A DNA stretch of 57,383 nt from Strigamia acuminata. Lineage: Eukaryota; Arthropoda; Chilopoda; Geophilomorpha; Linotaeniidae. Below the pieces are notes generated by a model. That model did not search any database. It was not told where the DNA came from and saw only the letters and a program-made list of their open reading frames with translations. The position numbers and the translations under genes are program-made. Of this stretch, positions 22,850-34,033 are shown piece after piece. The stretch covers positions 1 to 57,383 of the forward strand of contig CASHSZ010000024.1 of assembly GCA_949358305.1 (NCBI GenBank). The letters are read 5' to 3'. How positions within the stretch are numbered: position 1 is the first letter of the stretch; each line of letters starts with the position of its first letter.

Positions 22850-23437
22850 ATGGAAAAAGGAAAGAGAGGAGAAAAGCCGTCCACAAAGTCGCACCTGTCA
22901 CCCGTCGTCCTTTTGGAACGCATCGACTTCATGGAGGCGTGGAGCCACACGCCAAACTCGAGCGCCGCCAGTAGTTCCGTGCATGATGCACGCGAGCGAA
23001 AAACTAATGATCCCACGAAGATCAAGGGGGTATGTGTCCCATTCCGATATTTACTCTTTTGTCTTTTTTATTTGACCTTTTTTTTTTTTATTTTTTTTTT
23101 TTATATTTATTCGTTCTTTTCTCTCTTTCTCCAGTCGCTCGGTCGAAGACAGACGAAGGTCCAGGAGACGGCAATGGCGGCGACGGAGGAAAGGGTCGAA
23201 AAAATGATGGAGGGACTAGAGGAGAGAATTGAGGAGTTGATAGACAGGACGGAACAAAGACTCAAGAAAATGGTGAAGGCGACGATGAAGGAATTTGAGA
23301 AAACATTTGAAGAAGCAGAGGAAAAATGGTGGAAGGCGATGGAGGGAACGATGGGTTGGATAGAGAATGTCGTTGACGACGATGATGACGAAGGCGCTGA
23401 AGAGGCAATTGGTGGTTCCGATCTTTCGATGGAATAA
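22850..23437 (+). CDS. Coiled-coil protein 1 (two-exon family)
   Basis: Exons 22850-23029 (60 codons) and 23135-23437; 160 residues. The first exon is basic and Ser-rich (MEKGKRGEKPSTKSH, then NSSAASSSVHDARERK). The second begins SLGRRQTKVQ and forms a long charged helix with Met/Val/Ile at heptad spacing (ERVEKMMEGLEERIEELIDR), then WWKAMEGTMGWIENVV, an acidic DDDDDEG stretch and the ending SDLSME. Paralogues at 26872-27555 and 47021-47576 have the same two-exon plan, and gene 47021 has a first exon of exactly the same length and a matching C-terminal ending. Probably an oligomerising protein; partner unknown. Confidence 0.72.
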   Translation: MEKGKRGEKPSTKSHLSPVVLLERIDFMEAWSHTPNSSAASSSVHDARERKTNDPTKIKGVCVPFRYLLFCLFYLTFFFFIFFFYIYSFFSLFLQSLGRRQTKVQETAMAATEERVEKMMEGLEERIEELIDRTEQRLKKMVKATMKEFEKTFEEAEEKWWKAMEGTMGWIENVVDDDDDEGAEEAIGGSDLSME

Positions 23438-24564
23438 TAAGAGGAGACGGTTTATTCCCACTCTCGTTTGTTTGTTTGTTTGATTTAGTTTTTGTTTTGA
23501 TTTTTAATTTTATTTATTCATTTATTTATTTATTTTTTTTCAATTGTCAAAGATGTGACACAACTCTTATGGGACAAAAACAACAATCCCCCATCTCATT
23601 GTCTCGTATTGTTTGTTCGTATTGCGTATATTTTGTTTCTCATTGTAAAAAAAAAACATCTCATCGGGTGATTAAATATACGTCTTTATTTTATTTATTT
23701 TATTTATTTATCTGTTTCTCTTCTTTTCTATATTTTAGCACAATTTATAATCGACCCAGAGTGGTCGAGTGGGCAGCCCCAACAACTTGTTCCAAAATAA
23801 GCCCACAGACACACCTATAAAGCGTGTTTATTTCAAATAATTGTGCAAAAACACCCATTTAATTGTTTATTTATTAGTTCCTCGTGATACGCGCGTGGCC
23901 TGTGCGTTGACGACGTGTTCGCGATTTCACGACGGAATTCGTGGATCCGTTCGTCGGGATTGGACTTTTGGGTGTCGGGTGAAAACGACCGACCGGGGAC
24001 GAAATTCGAGGCGGAGAAGGGAGAAGGGAGCAAACAAGCGCGCGCGCAAGACGCCAAACGGAGTAAAAAAAATATCCAAAGAAGATGACTAAACTTTACT
24101 TTACTTTACTTAATTTTCGAATACTATGAGCACCCGGGATTCCATACTAAGGTCGAAATGACTAAAGTCGAAATCCCGTTTCGACCTAATTCGTTTCGAC
24201 CCAGGTATCCCATCTAGTCTAAAATAAAAACAAACTCGCTGTTCACTAAAATATCTATATTTAAAGTTTTTACAGTTTCTACAGTTTGCAGAATGTTATA
24301 AAAAAAAAAAAAAAAATAAAAATAAATAAATAAATAAATAAAAATAAAAATAAAAATAAAAACAAATAAACAAATAAAACGGAATAAAACGAAACGATGA
24401 AACAACGATACATTGAAGCGACGATTATATGGTGGAATAACGCCCACCGCGGCGACAATATCAAATATTAAATCGAAAAAGTTACGCGAAAACGACAGTT
24501 ATTTATTTGTATAACATTTTTTTTTCCCACATTTTTTTACCCCATTCACACATAGGATTGCCAT
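23438..24564 (+). other. Intergenic with repeat modules C and G
   Basis: About 23765-23810 (GGCAGCCCCAACAACTTG then CCAAAATAAGCCC) is a module C fragment. 23835-24070 (AATAATTGTGCAAAAACAC to GCGCGCAAGACGCC) matches 26155-26400. The rest is T- and A-rich tract DNA, including (AAAT)n at 24315-24375 and a TTTAC run near 24095. No gene seen. Confidence 0.5.
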
Positions 24565-25108
24565 TTATTGACACTTGTACATTTTATCTGGATATTCGAC
24601 AAAGTACAAATTTGTCCATGGAACAAATCCATACTCGAATGGGATGGTGACGCCAAGTTTATCGTCTCTGAAGAATCGATCAAACTGCGCGCAAGACATA
24701 TTCGAGTCCCAAAGGAAACGCATCCCCAAGACGAGAGTTCTTTCTTTCGTCACGACGATGAAGTTGGTTTCGGTGCCTCGATTCACCCACTCGACGTCCA
24801 TCTTGATCTGTCCAATTATTTGGAAATGGTCACCAACGATGTTTTTTAGGTACCGGTGTCTATCGTCGTCGTCGTCTAGTTCGCGGATACTGTCCCGAGG
24901 GTAGCCCGTTTCTTCGAATAAACGTTCGTCGATGGCGCAGAAGCGCGACCACTCGATTACCAGGGCATTACGCGCGAGATTCCCTATCTTCACCTTGAGC
25001 AAGGGATGTTCGTTCGTGGGTTCAAGCGGTTTCGGCTGAATAAGAGAAGTTTTAGATTAAAAATTATACGAAACAATTCGTATCTGTTCTTGGAATTACC
25101 TGGAACAT
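24565..25108 (-). CDS. Retropepsin-like protein lacking the catalytic DTG
   Basis: Exons 25108-25100 (MFQ) and 25035-24565, in phase; about 159 residues. The fold signature of retroviral/LTR-element aspartic proteases is clear: LLKVKIGNLARNALV, then, where a DTG(S/A) should follow, IEWS, then RFCAIDERLFEETG; a flap-like GDHFQIIGQIKMDVEW; then FIVVTKERTLVLGMRFLWD, the usual last strands. The active-site Asp is absent, so it should be unable to cut by the normal mechanism. It ends in an extra segment (FRDDKLGVTIPFEYGF then NLYFVEYP). No reverse transcriptase or other retroelement part is next to it, so this looks like a captured domain now used for binding. The short first exon is the weak point of the model. 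Confidence 0.68.
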
Positions 25109-25199
25109 GGTTCAATGTTGCGAGGAACGCCAACGAGACGCGGAAAACAGTCTTGTATCGTGTCTGAACTTGATTTGGATGCAAATGAGACACGGGTTA

Positions 25200-26060
25200 C
25201 GCCAGATGGCGTGGCGGTTGTGAGAAATTACGTCACACAGGCGCTCGCGCGGAGTTAAATAAAAATCCTCGAAATATAGAAATTGATTTATCGACGGTGG
25301 AACCGATTCCACGTCGAGTGTCCCAACGATTAATTAGATTATAGAACTGGGTGTTGTCCGAAACGAAGATCGCGAACGCTCCGATCGGTTTACGATTTAA
25401 ATTTCAACTCGCGGTACACGTTGCACCATCGTAGGCGATGCGAGTTTGTATAATCGCGTTCGACGAGTTTGCAGACACTTTGAATTCGTTCGCTTCGAGC
25501 CATCATGGAGATCCGAGGGTTTCGGTCACAATTTCCTGAATCGATTTGATACGGTTGTTCTGCTCCGCCACGAACACTCCCTGGTTCGTCGAAAAACACT
25601 CCAAAGTGGGTTCGTCGGAGAACACGGGGCAGTTGGCGACCGATGCGCGCCGACAGCCCCGACAAATTGTTCCAAAATAAAATCCAAGCTCCCACAACGT
25701 TGTTTTCGATACGCGCGTTCCTACACGCGATGACGCGCGTGATGCGATGCGGGTGAGTGTGACACGGGTTTTCGAATTGGGCGTCGACGATGATGTTTGT
25801 CAACGTGGATAAACGTCCGCAAAGTGCCCGGAACGCAGTTAATTACCGACGAGAATTGAAAATGTAATCGTTTTTGATAAAAAGAAACCCTCGTAACGTT
25901 GAAACGATAAAGAGAACGCAAAATTCGGATTCGAATTCAGGTTCGATCCGCAAACTGTCGAGGCGCGACATGCCAAGCGTAGAGGGGAGCGTTTATCGCT
26001 TATAGGTGCCCGATGATCGGAGATGGGTGGGTGATCGGTACCAGACAGACACAAAACAGA
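25200..26060 (+). repeat. Repeat block: modules A, C, D, E
   Basis: Starts AGTTAAATAAAAATCC near 25252, with ACGATTAATTAGATTATAG at 25327, GGGGCAGTTGGCGACCGATG and CAGCCCCGACAAATTGTTCC near 25625-25675, then D/E (GATGATGTTTGTCAACGTGG near 25790, ACGTTGAAACGATAAAG near 25897). Hairpin-less type. No gene seen. Confidence 0.6.
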
Positions 26061-26871
26061 ATAAAATCTACCCAAGGAAGACGCCTAGAGTTTAATTTAG
26101 ATACGCGCTCCCGTACGCTTCCACAGCGTTGGTGTTGTTTGGTTATAGCGATTGTTTGTTCCAAATAATTGTGCAAAAACACTAGTTTAATTGTTTATAT
26201 ACTTAATCCTCGGGAGATGCGTGCGACCTATACGCCGACCCCAAGCTCGTGATTTCGCTGCGGATTTCGTGGATCTGTCCGGGCTTTTGGGCGCCGGACA
26301 AAAAAAAGTTCGATTGGAAATGGGTCCTCGGACGGAGAAAAGAGAAAGGAGTAGACACGCGCGCGTGGGACACCCTGTGGAATAAAAAATACCCATGGAA
26401 GACAATGAAAGTTTAATCCCACAATCGTCGAATCGGTTTCGTGGTTTGCGCTCCAACTGTTAATTAGATTATCGTCGCTAGGACCGATTGAAACAAATTG
26501 TTTTGTGAAAAATTTGCAGTTTCAGATTTTAACTTTATCTCCCAGACTTCTTGCCCCATCGCTGTCTACGCTGTCTACGCGAGCCAGACGACAATATGAG
26601 TCCTGAGGTCCGAGAGCGAGTCTGCATGTCCCAGGGGACGGCATGCGAGTAGCCACTCGTGCGCCCCTTGCCATCGCCAGACATGCTTTCGCCAAAGTAT
26701 GAACCGTGACAACAACTATATTAAAACAATGTTTATTCGATCGAAAGAATCTATACAACAATTATGAGTACACTTGTCAATTTATTTATCTATTTATTTG
26801 ATAGAATCTTGGTTGTGGTCACTGTCGGTCACATCGTAACCATCGTCTTCAGGGCCCATCACCCCTTCTCC
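26061..26871 (+). repeat. Repeat block: module G and a module A copy
   Basis: 26155-26400 repeats 23835-24070. 26400-26600 is a further module A copy (CAACTGTTAATTAGATTATC). The remainder up to the stop of coiled-coil gene 2 shows no exon. Confidence 0.5.
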
Positions 26872-27555
26872 CTACCACTCCTTTTCATCACCGTTATCAT
26901 CGAGTCCTTCGTAACCACAGCCATCTTCCTCCTCCATCATGTCCACCATGTCCATCTCCATTTCCTTCACCTCCGCCTGCACCGCCTCTAGCTTCTTCCC
27001 CACCGACTTCAACACGCACAACGTCTTCGTCTTCTTTTCCCGCCATCTCGCCGCTTTCTCCATTCGCTCCGCAACCACTTTGTCCAGTTGCTCCGCCAAC
27101 ACCTTCTCCATTCGCTTCGCCATAACCTTCTCCACCACATTCTCCGCCACATTCTCCACCACATTCTTCACCACATTCTTCACCACATTCTCCATTTTTT
27201 CTGTTATCACCGCCTCGACCCTTGTTGCCAATCTCTCTTCCCGCAGCACCGAAGGTGAAGACGGCGGCGGCAATGATGTCTCTCTTCGCGACTGGAAAGG
27301 GAAAGGGAGAAAAAAAAAAAAAGAGAATAAGCAAATAAATAAAACCCAAGACGTGGCGCGTACCCTCTTGATCAGCGTCGGTTTACTCCTTTTCTGCCTG
27401 CCTGGACGCTTGGACAAAGCGGGATCGAGCGGTACCGACGCGATAGCGGCAGTCGACGACGGCGATGTGGTTCTAGTCCGCGTCGCACGGAGAACGGGCG
27501 TCGAGATGGACGATGTTTCCCCTTCCCCTTTCACCTTCCATGTTCCTGTCATCAT
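26872..27555 (-). CDS. Coiled-coil protein 2 (two-exon family)
   Basis: Exons 27555-27364 and 27291-26872; about 203 residues. An acceptor just before the ATG (TTTCAG at about 27561) points to a further 5' UTR exon. The first exon is Ser/Thr/Arg-rich and ends SKPTLIKR. The second starts SRRETSLPPPSS and forms a helix with a repeated (V/N)(V/E)xxV pattern (MENVVKNVVKNVVENVAENV), then an EKVLAEQLDKVVAERMEK segment, a further heptad stretch and an acidic tail (MMEEEDGCGYEG). Same layout as the genes at 22850 and 47021. The NVVKNVVEN part is low-complexity DNA (CACATTC repeats), so unit number may vary between copies. Confidence 0.68.
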   Translation of the reverse strand: MMTGTWKVKGEGETSSISTPVLRATRTRTTSPSSTAAIASVPLDPALSKRPGRQKRSKPTLIKRVRATSWVLFICLFSFFFFLPFPFQSRRETSLPPPSSPSVLREERLATRVEAVITEKMENVVKNVVKNVVENVAENVVEKVMAKRMEKVLAEQLDKVVAERMEKAARWREKKTKTLCVLKSVGKKLEAVQAEVKEMEMDMVDMMEEEDGCGYEGLDDNGDEKEW

Positions 27556-27561
27556 GGTCTC

Positions 27562-28290
27562 TGAAAAAGAAAAAAACGCGATAGATAAAATCAAAAGAAA
27601 AAGAAAAAAAACAAAAAAAAAAAAACCAAATGGGTTATTAAATTGAGCTTCATTTTCTGTTAGCAACAATAACCAAACAAACAAATTTTTTCTGCGCGCG
27701 CTTACGGATACAATACGTGCATAATTGGGCGGGAATAATTGACAAATGATACCACAAAACACTTGGCTCATTCGCTCACTCACGTTTAACGAAACGAAAC
27801 AAAACACGCAACTGCAAACGCAAACTGTCTTTGCCCGGCTCTAGCTCGATTTAAAAAATGGCGACAATTGAAACGAAGCTTCGTGCTTCACTGCAACGTG
27901 GTGTCGACGAGAGCGAGAGTGAGAGCGAGAGAAAGCGAGTGAGTGGGTGAGTAAGTAAGTAAGTAATCAAGTGGAGCATGCGTGGACTGGCGACGATATT
28001 TCCGCAGTCGTTCAATTTGGCGTGGGTTTACAACTCCGCTTATTTGGTCGCTGATCGAGTCGGCACGCACTTTAAACATGTTGACGGCAAACAATACACG
28101 CGGGAAAAAAAAAAAAATAACGCTAAGTTGTACGTAAGAAGAGTCTTCATTATGAATAAATGCAAAGGACCGAACCCCGAATATTCGAGTGTCCACACAA
28201 CCTATCGTCCACCGGGTCTTGGTGTCCGGATAGAAAGAGGGAGGGGACGGACGCGCGCGTACCGGACATTGCCACTCGGGACAAAAAATG
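27562..28290 (+). other. Promoter-side region of coiled-coil gene 2
   Basis: Contains an AAAAAATGGCGACAATTG motif at about 27853 and GA-rich microsatellite DNA (27905-27965). Long readings here have no support from splice sites or relatives. Confidence 0.35.
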
Positions 28291-29110
28291 TGCATAATAG
28301 GGAAAACGATCAAAGTTTAATTTCCTGATCTTGGAGTCGGTTCCGCGATTTGTGTTCCGACCAATAATTAGATTATCCTCGCAGCGACCTACTGGAACAA
28401 AGATTTTGTGGAAAATCCGCCGTTTTATATTTTATTTTTTCTTTTCCATTTGTCTCGCACCATGTAATCGACGCAAGTTTTTGAGATTGCGCTCGACCGG
28501 ACTTTGCGAACAATCTCAGAGCGTTCCGGGCCCTCGCGGATATCCGGAGGGTTCCGGTGCGGCATGGGTTTGATTGCGCTCGTTTTATTCTTCATTGGCC
28601 AGACGCGAATGGTCGGAGGGTCGCGTTCGCGACAAATAGGGGCAGTTGGCGCCGACGAGCGCCGGCAGCCCCGACACATTGTTCCAAAAAAAAGCTCCTG
28701 TCGAGTTGATTCGATTCGATTCGTATCGTGTTAATTTATCTCTGCGATCTACGCGGTGGAAACAATGCCCCGCTCTTCTACCCCGTATTGCGCGCCTCAT
28801 CGCGCATTAGATCGCATTTAAACGCGCGTACAATTAAGGGTGACGCGATCACGCCGCTAAATCGACGCACACTTTACTCACGGATGCGCACCGGCACTGA
28901 AACGTCCAGAAACACGCTTCTACACGTTTCTACGGCGTCGGCATTGTTTATTTATTTGTTTATTCGTTTACTTATTTATTAATTCATCTATTCAGACCTC
29001 GTGGTGTGCAAATTGCGGAAAGGTCCCTCATTTTTAGCGTTACGGCGGCCTGTGTATTGGTCCCGTGTTCGCAATTCTGACTTGAACGCAGCCAATCGAA
29101 CGAGACCCGA
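28290..29110 (+). repeat. Repeat block: modules A, C, F, H
   Basis: 28305-28695 is a hairpin-less unit (CCAATAATTAGATTATCCTC, CCCTCGCGGATATCCGGAGG, GGGGCAGTTGGCGCCGACGA, GCAGCCCCGACACATTG). 28800-28900 is module F (AAACGCGCGTACAATTAAGG). 29008-29072 is module H. Confidence 0.65.
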
Positions 29111-29376
29111 CATCAATCTCGATAGCGACGCGTCGGAACGCAAAGAACTGCTCACCGAGAATTGAAAGTGTAATTGTAAAACAAATAATCAACAAATAAT
29201 CAATGTGGAACAATCAATCATCGTGTAATATTTTATTAATAAATTGTATTTATTTTGAAAAAAAAAAAACAAAAAAAAAAAACAACAACAACAACTAATT
29301 TATCTTTCGATGCGAGTAAATTACAAACTTTGTCTTTGAGTTTTAGTCACCCCAAAAGTTGAATCAAATTTTCAAT

Positions 29377-29595
29377 TTAATTATTAATTCCATCTATCCG
29401 TCTGCCTGTCTTCTCCTTGCAGCACCCCGGGTCCGCAGCGATGGGACGCGCGCCGTCGACGAGCGTGTACGTGCTGAGCGGCCCATTGCCCGGCATCGCA
29501 ACGGAGCAGCATTTCGAGCGACCAGACTCGGTGTCGTCGTAGAGGAGACACAGACTGCACGTCCTTCTCGTCGACGCACCAGGAGCTGATACCAT
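29377..29595 (-). CDS. Possible small Cys-rich protein
   Basis: A single ATG-started frame of 72 codons with Cys pairs (TCSLCLL, SKCCS, PGCCK) and the stretch NGPLSTYTLVDGARPIAADP. On the opposite strand a shorter ATG frame (29441-29542) follows a good acceptor (CTCCTTGCAG at 29422), so the strand is not settled. The GC-rich island of about 200 bp in AT-rich DNA argues that something here is coding. No family recognised. Confidence 0.3.
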   Translation of the reverse strand: MVSAPGASTRRTCSLCLLYDDTESGRSKCCSVAMPGNGPLSTYTLVDGARPIAADPGCCKEKTGRRIDGINN

Positions 29596-29599
29596 CGTC

Positions 29600-30277
29600 C
29601 ACTAGGAGGCAACACGCCACGTCTAGGTTGCAATTAATCAATCAATCAATCAGTTTAACAAAATCCTGCAATCATAAAACGTCTGGTTAAAATTCAAATA
29701 TTTATACATTTTCTGATCATATTTCACCCATCCAACAACTCGTTTCGTTCCAGGTGTCGCGAAACACTCGATTTTATATCTAGTCGGTCACTTGTTTTTC
29801 TTCCACCTGAAATTCAAGATAAATTAATTCAATTCGTTCAAACCAAATAAATCAACTCGTATTAAAAAGATTCGATCCGCCATTATTTCACTCGGTTTAA
29901 CATCGTTAACCTGTATGAAAAATAGAAATAAAGTCATGAATCAGTTTTTTTCTACATGCACCGGTAGTTTCGATGGATGAACGGTCCTTCAGCAATGTTG
30001 TGCGAAAAACAATGCACGCAAATTCGTTGAATTTCCTCCAGATTCCGTAACACCAATTCGAGTGGCCTTATATGTATGCGCGCGCGAGTATGTATGTGTG
30101 TCAACACGCGAGAACGACGCGAGGACTCCGTGTGGCACCTGTCGCGAGCAACCGAGAATGACACGTAGCAAACCGTCTGCGCATCGTGTTTCCTGCAAAA
30201 ATGAGAACGATCTGTTTTTTAATACGCTGTCAGAAGTATGTGATGTAAAAAGAACTCATCTAATTGCCCTTCCTTTC
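29600..30277 (+). other. Intergenic, no gene seen
   Basis: AT-rich with one patch of CGCG-rich DNA near 30075-30200. A TTCCAG|GTGTCGCG acceptor-like site at 29753 has no matching exon. Confidence 0.35.
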
Positions 30278-30578
30278 CTATTTTCCACTCTCTGTCGCTT
30301 CGTTGTCGACAAATACGTCCTCGTTGTCCCTTTCTATTTCCAATATAGTTGTGAGAGGACCGCGGTGCGTCCTATTCTCTTCCCGATGGACCCGCGCTAA
30401 TGTCCTAGAAAAAATGTACACTCTTCAGTTTATTTCCCCGGGATTTATTTGAACTCAGGCATCCGAATTTTACTCACCTGTTGTGCTTGTTTTCGCGGCT
30501 TTTTTTTCCTCCCGGGCTCCGACCTAGTTTGTCTTCATCCGCTGACGCTTATTTCTCGTCGTTTCCAACGGCGGCCAT
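30278..30578 (-). pseudogene. Small two-exon gene with in-frame stop
   Basis: Exon 1 30578-30478 ends ACAACAG|GTGAGTAAA. Exon 2 30404-30278 starts after TTTTTTCTAG and ends in TAG. The junction is in phase, giving a basic start (GRSPGGKKSRENKHNR) followed by an acidic tail (LEIERDNEDVFVDNEATESG). The upstream ATG frame (MAAVGNDEK) meets TAA at codon 10, so the gene is either broken or starts in another, unseen exon. Confidence 0.4.
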
Positions 30579-30963
30579 TGCTTTTGTTGCGAGTCTTCTC
30601 TGTTTTCGGGTTTTACCAATTCCCGTCCCGAACTGCTCCCGTCACCATCACTTTTAGACAGTTTATGCCCGTTTAGACTGTCGACTCGAATAAACGTTCA
30701 TTAGTTCCTGCCAGTTAATCGAAGCTAGTTAGGTCGTTTTCACGACCCGATGTCACTCGAACGGATTTATTAGCGCCTCTCTACCGTCTTTTGCCCGTTT
30801 CAATCGAGTTTTAGTGTTACCCACTTCTCCCGATGTTCTCCGTCTTCGAAGAATTTACTTATTGTTTACTCTATTCGTCGATAATAAACAGTAAAACTTA
30901 AACACCGCCCAGTCTCTCGTCGCACGCCGGACCAACCGGATGTTACACCTGCATTAGTTAAAA

Positions 30964-30998
<35 letters not shown>

Positions 30999-31550
30999 AC
31001 AACGCCATCTATTGGGCGTGAATGCAACACACGATTCCACGGGGTTCCCATTGAATTTATTTATGTGGCCGCGCGTAGATAGTAAATAAATAAATAAATA
31101 TATATATATATATATATATAATATATATTATATATACGCAATGTTCTCTCCATTCGAGTAAACTTGTACTTTTATTGCCCTTTTGTACATGTGACGTTGC
31201 CTCTGGTCAACGTTTTTGACCCACGATAAAAACTCCAAAATAAACAAATAAGTAAAGGGGACAAAAACCCGAACTTGTTGGTTTGTTTAAACGCGACTGG
31301 AGTGAAGTGGGCATCACAGCACCCCGCTCACGATCGCGCGCTCGAAATTATAACGGAGCCCAAAATATTATCGTCTGACCCAAAATTGTTTCGTTTTTAA
31401 TTAAAAAACGATCACATAGCCGACTCCAAAACCAAAACATCGTAGCTCTTAAAAACGGGTGTAAATCGGAGACTTTGAATCAAAATCATTCGCGGAATCG
31501 CCAACAGGTGTCGCGTCAACAAACTGGTAGCGAGCATACGTGAACTGGAA
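30579..31550 (+). other. Intergenic, simple repeats
   Basis: (AAAT)n at 30962-31000 and 31082-31098, (AT)n at 31099-31133, and otherwise no supported gene. The 3' part is likely the promoter of the 13-exon gene starting at 31551. Confidence 0.4.
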
Positions 31551-33990
31551 ATGGAAGCGGGAAGTTTATGCTCGGTCGCGTCTCCGCAGGTAAATTTGGG
31601 CGGCTTTTACGAATTTTTGCGATATTTTTGTCAATGAATCGCGTCCGTGGTCGTACGTGTGCACACGTGTGGTCGTCGAACAACGCGCATGGATTTTTGT
31701 GTTTGGTCGCGGGAGTGTACGTGAGTGAGCGTTTGCGGTGTAACGTGGATGATTTTTACCCGATCGACGGCGAACGAGGTTTATTAAAATTAGACGAATG
31801 TATACATTTTTTATTTATTGATTTATACACGATTCATCGATTCATATGCACACGTGTATACCGTATTGGTCCACTCGTTGCCACGCACCGTCGTCGAGCA
31901 CGGATTTGTGGTCGTTTTCAAATCGCGCGTTTAGAGCGGAATATGCCGACACAAACGAAAAATGTTTTTATTTTTATTTTTATTTTTTATTTTCTCTCCC
32001 TTACAGACATCCGACGCAAACAAAGAGACGGAAGGTGGGAAGATGGAAAATGAAAAATTAGAAACCGAGGAGGGGTCAACCGAAGTTGCAACCACGATGA
32101 CGGTGAGTGGAAAAATTGTCTCACGATTGACAATATTATTATTATTATTGATGAAAAATAGATAAACAAACACATAAATAAATAAATATTTCTGCCCAAT
32201 TCGCGAAATGAAAATAGAAAATAATTTATTTATTTCCGCGCGGACATTAAAAATTGATTCATATCATTCATAAATTTAATTTTTTTTGTCCCATTTATGC
32301 GCGATCTCTTATCTGTGCCAATTTTAAGCAATGACAAACGGTCCCGATTCTCCAACCATTTAACAGCATCAAATGCCAATTGCAAAGTAGTAATCAAATT
32401 TTTCTTCCGACAATTAAATCTGAGATCCGTGGAGAGGGGCTACAGCGGGATAGGAATAAATTCTAATATCCGCGTGGAAATGGGCACGGTCCGGGGTACG
32501 GACCCGCTATTTTCCATTTTTCTAAACTTTCTTTGTTTTGTTTTATTTTATTTTTTTTTTATTTTATTTTATTTTATTTATTTATTTTTTAAACGCTGAT
32601 TTATTCATACGCATTCGTATCGTTCCAGGACACGGAACCGCACGTGGACGAGAGGTTGGTCACTGTGGAAGCGTCGACGGCGGTGAGTGAAAGAATTGGC
32701 CCATAATCAAAATTAATTTTGCGAGGATAAGCTTTCGTTGCTGGTTCTGGCGCGATCGACGCAATTGTGACCCATTCTCCCATGTTTGTGCGCGCGAAAA
32801 TACGCGAACACGCGCGTCCAATTTTTGTCGTTCGACGCCCCGCGTCTCGATTTGTTTTTACGTGTCCACTCCCTTCCCTCCTCCCCATCCCCCCCTTTTT
32901 TTTTTTTCTTTTAATTGATTTTTCTTTTTCTTTTTCTATTTTTATTCATTTTTTTTATTTTTATTTTTATTTTTTGTTTTTATTTTTATTTTTTTATTTA
33001 TTATATTTGCTCGTTTTTAACCAGGCCACAATGGACACATCTCGACGACGTGCAGTGGAGTCGGTTCTGGACGACTCGCAATCGCAACCAACAGAGCCGA
33101 TGCTGGAGGAATCCCAAGACACGGAATTCAGCGAGTCTCAACCCTCCGAGTCCAGGGTGGTGTTGTACCACGAAAGGCTGGTGGAGAGGGTGGTGGAGAG
33201 GGTGGTGGAGAGGCGGGTGGATAGGCTGATAGAGAGGCGGGCAATAATGGAGGCCATCGTTGGAGATGCAGGGACGGTGAGTGAATTAGAATTAGAAAAA
33301 TAGAAATTATATACCGTATATCTCCAAATAGTGCATCCACACGCTATCTGGGGACAAATTTTCTCATGTGTACGATCAGAGGCCCGCGCGTGTTATTCGT
33401 GAACTAAAATTGTCCCACCGAAGACACGTGTACAAATCGAGGATACCGTTTATCTGTAAATAGCGCACCCGTGCGCTATTTAAAAATAAATGGTCCGCGC
33501 GCTATTAAAGACCCGCAGAGTAATCACAGATATACTGTATACAGTATATGCATTTTTTTTTCTGTTTTGTTTCTTTTTCTTTTCAATCCGTTTGAATATT
33601 CACATTTGTTTGTTTCCTGTCAGGCCGCGTCCGAAGTCATGTCGACCGTCTTGTTTCGAGTCGCACAATGCATCGCGTCTTCCGGGGCACCGGACCATGA
33701 ACCCGCAACTGCAACGGTAGGCTAAAGAATCAAAGTCGAGTTTACAAGAGTGTTCTTGACTCTCATGTTTCCGACACGATCGGCGCAGACGAAATGTGAA
33801 AACGACCAACCAACGCGCGTCATCTCGAGTTAAGCGCGCACATCAAATGCGTGCTCTTTACCGACACATTTAATGTCAGGGTCTATTTAAATTTAATTCA
33901 TTTATTGGTTAAATTTTTCCTTTTCTTTTTTTTTTATTACAAGTTAGTCATTTTAATTGTGGGCGTCTTTTTGGCCCCCTTTTTTTATTT

Positions 33991-34033
<43 letters not shown>

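Noticed and set aside
26897-27646. Long plus-strand and alternate minus-strand frames over coiled-coil gene 2
   Set aside because: Shadows of the low-complexity helix; no splice or start support.
31082-31133. (AT)n and (AAAT)n tract as a replication origin or matrix site
   Set aside because: Simple repeats of this kind are everywhere in the window; nothing singles this one out.
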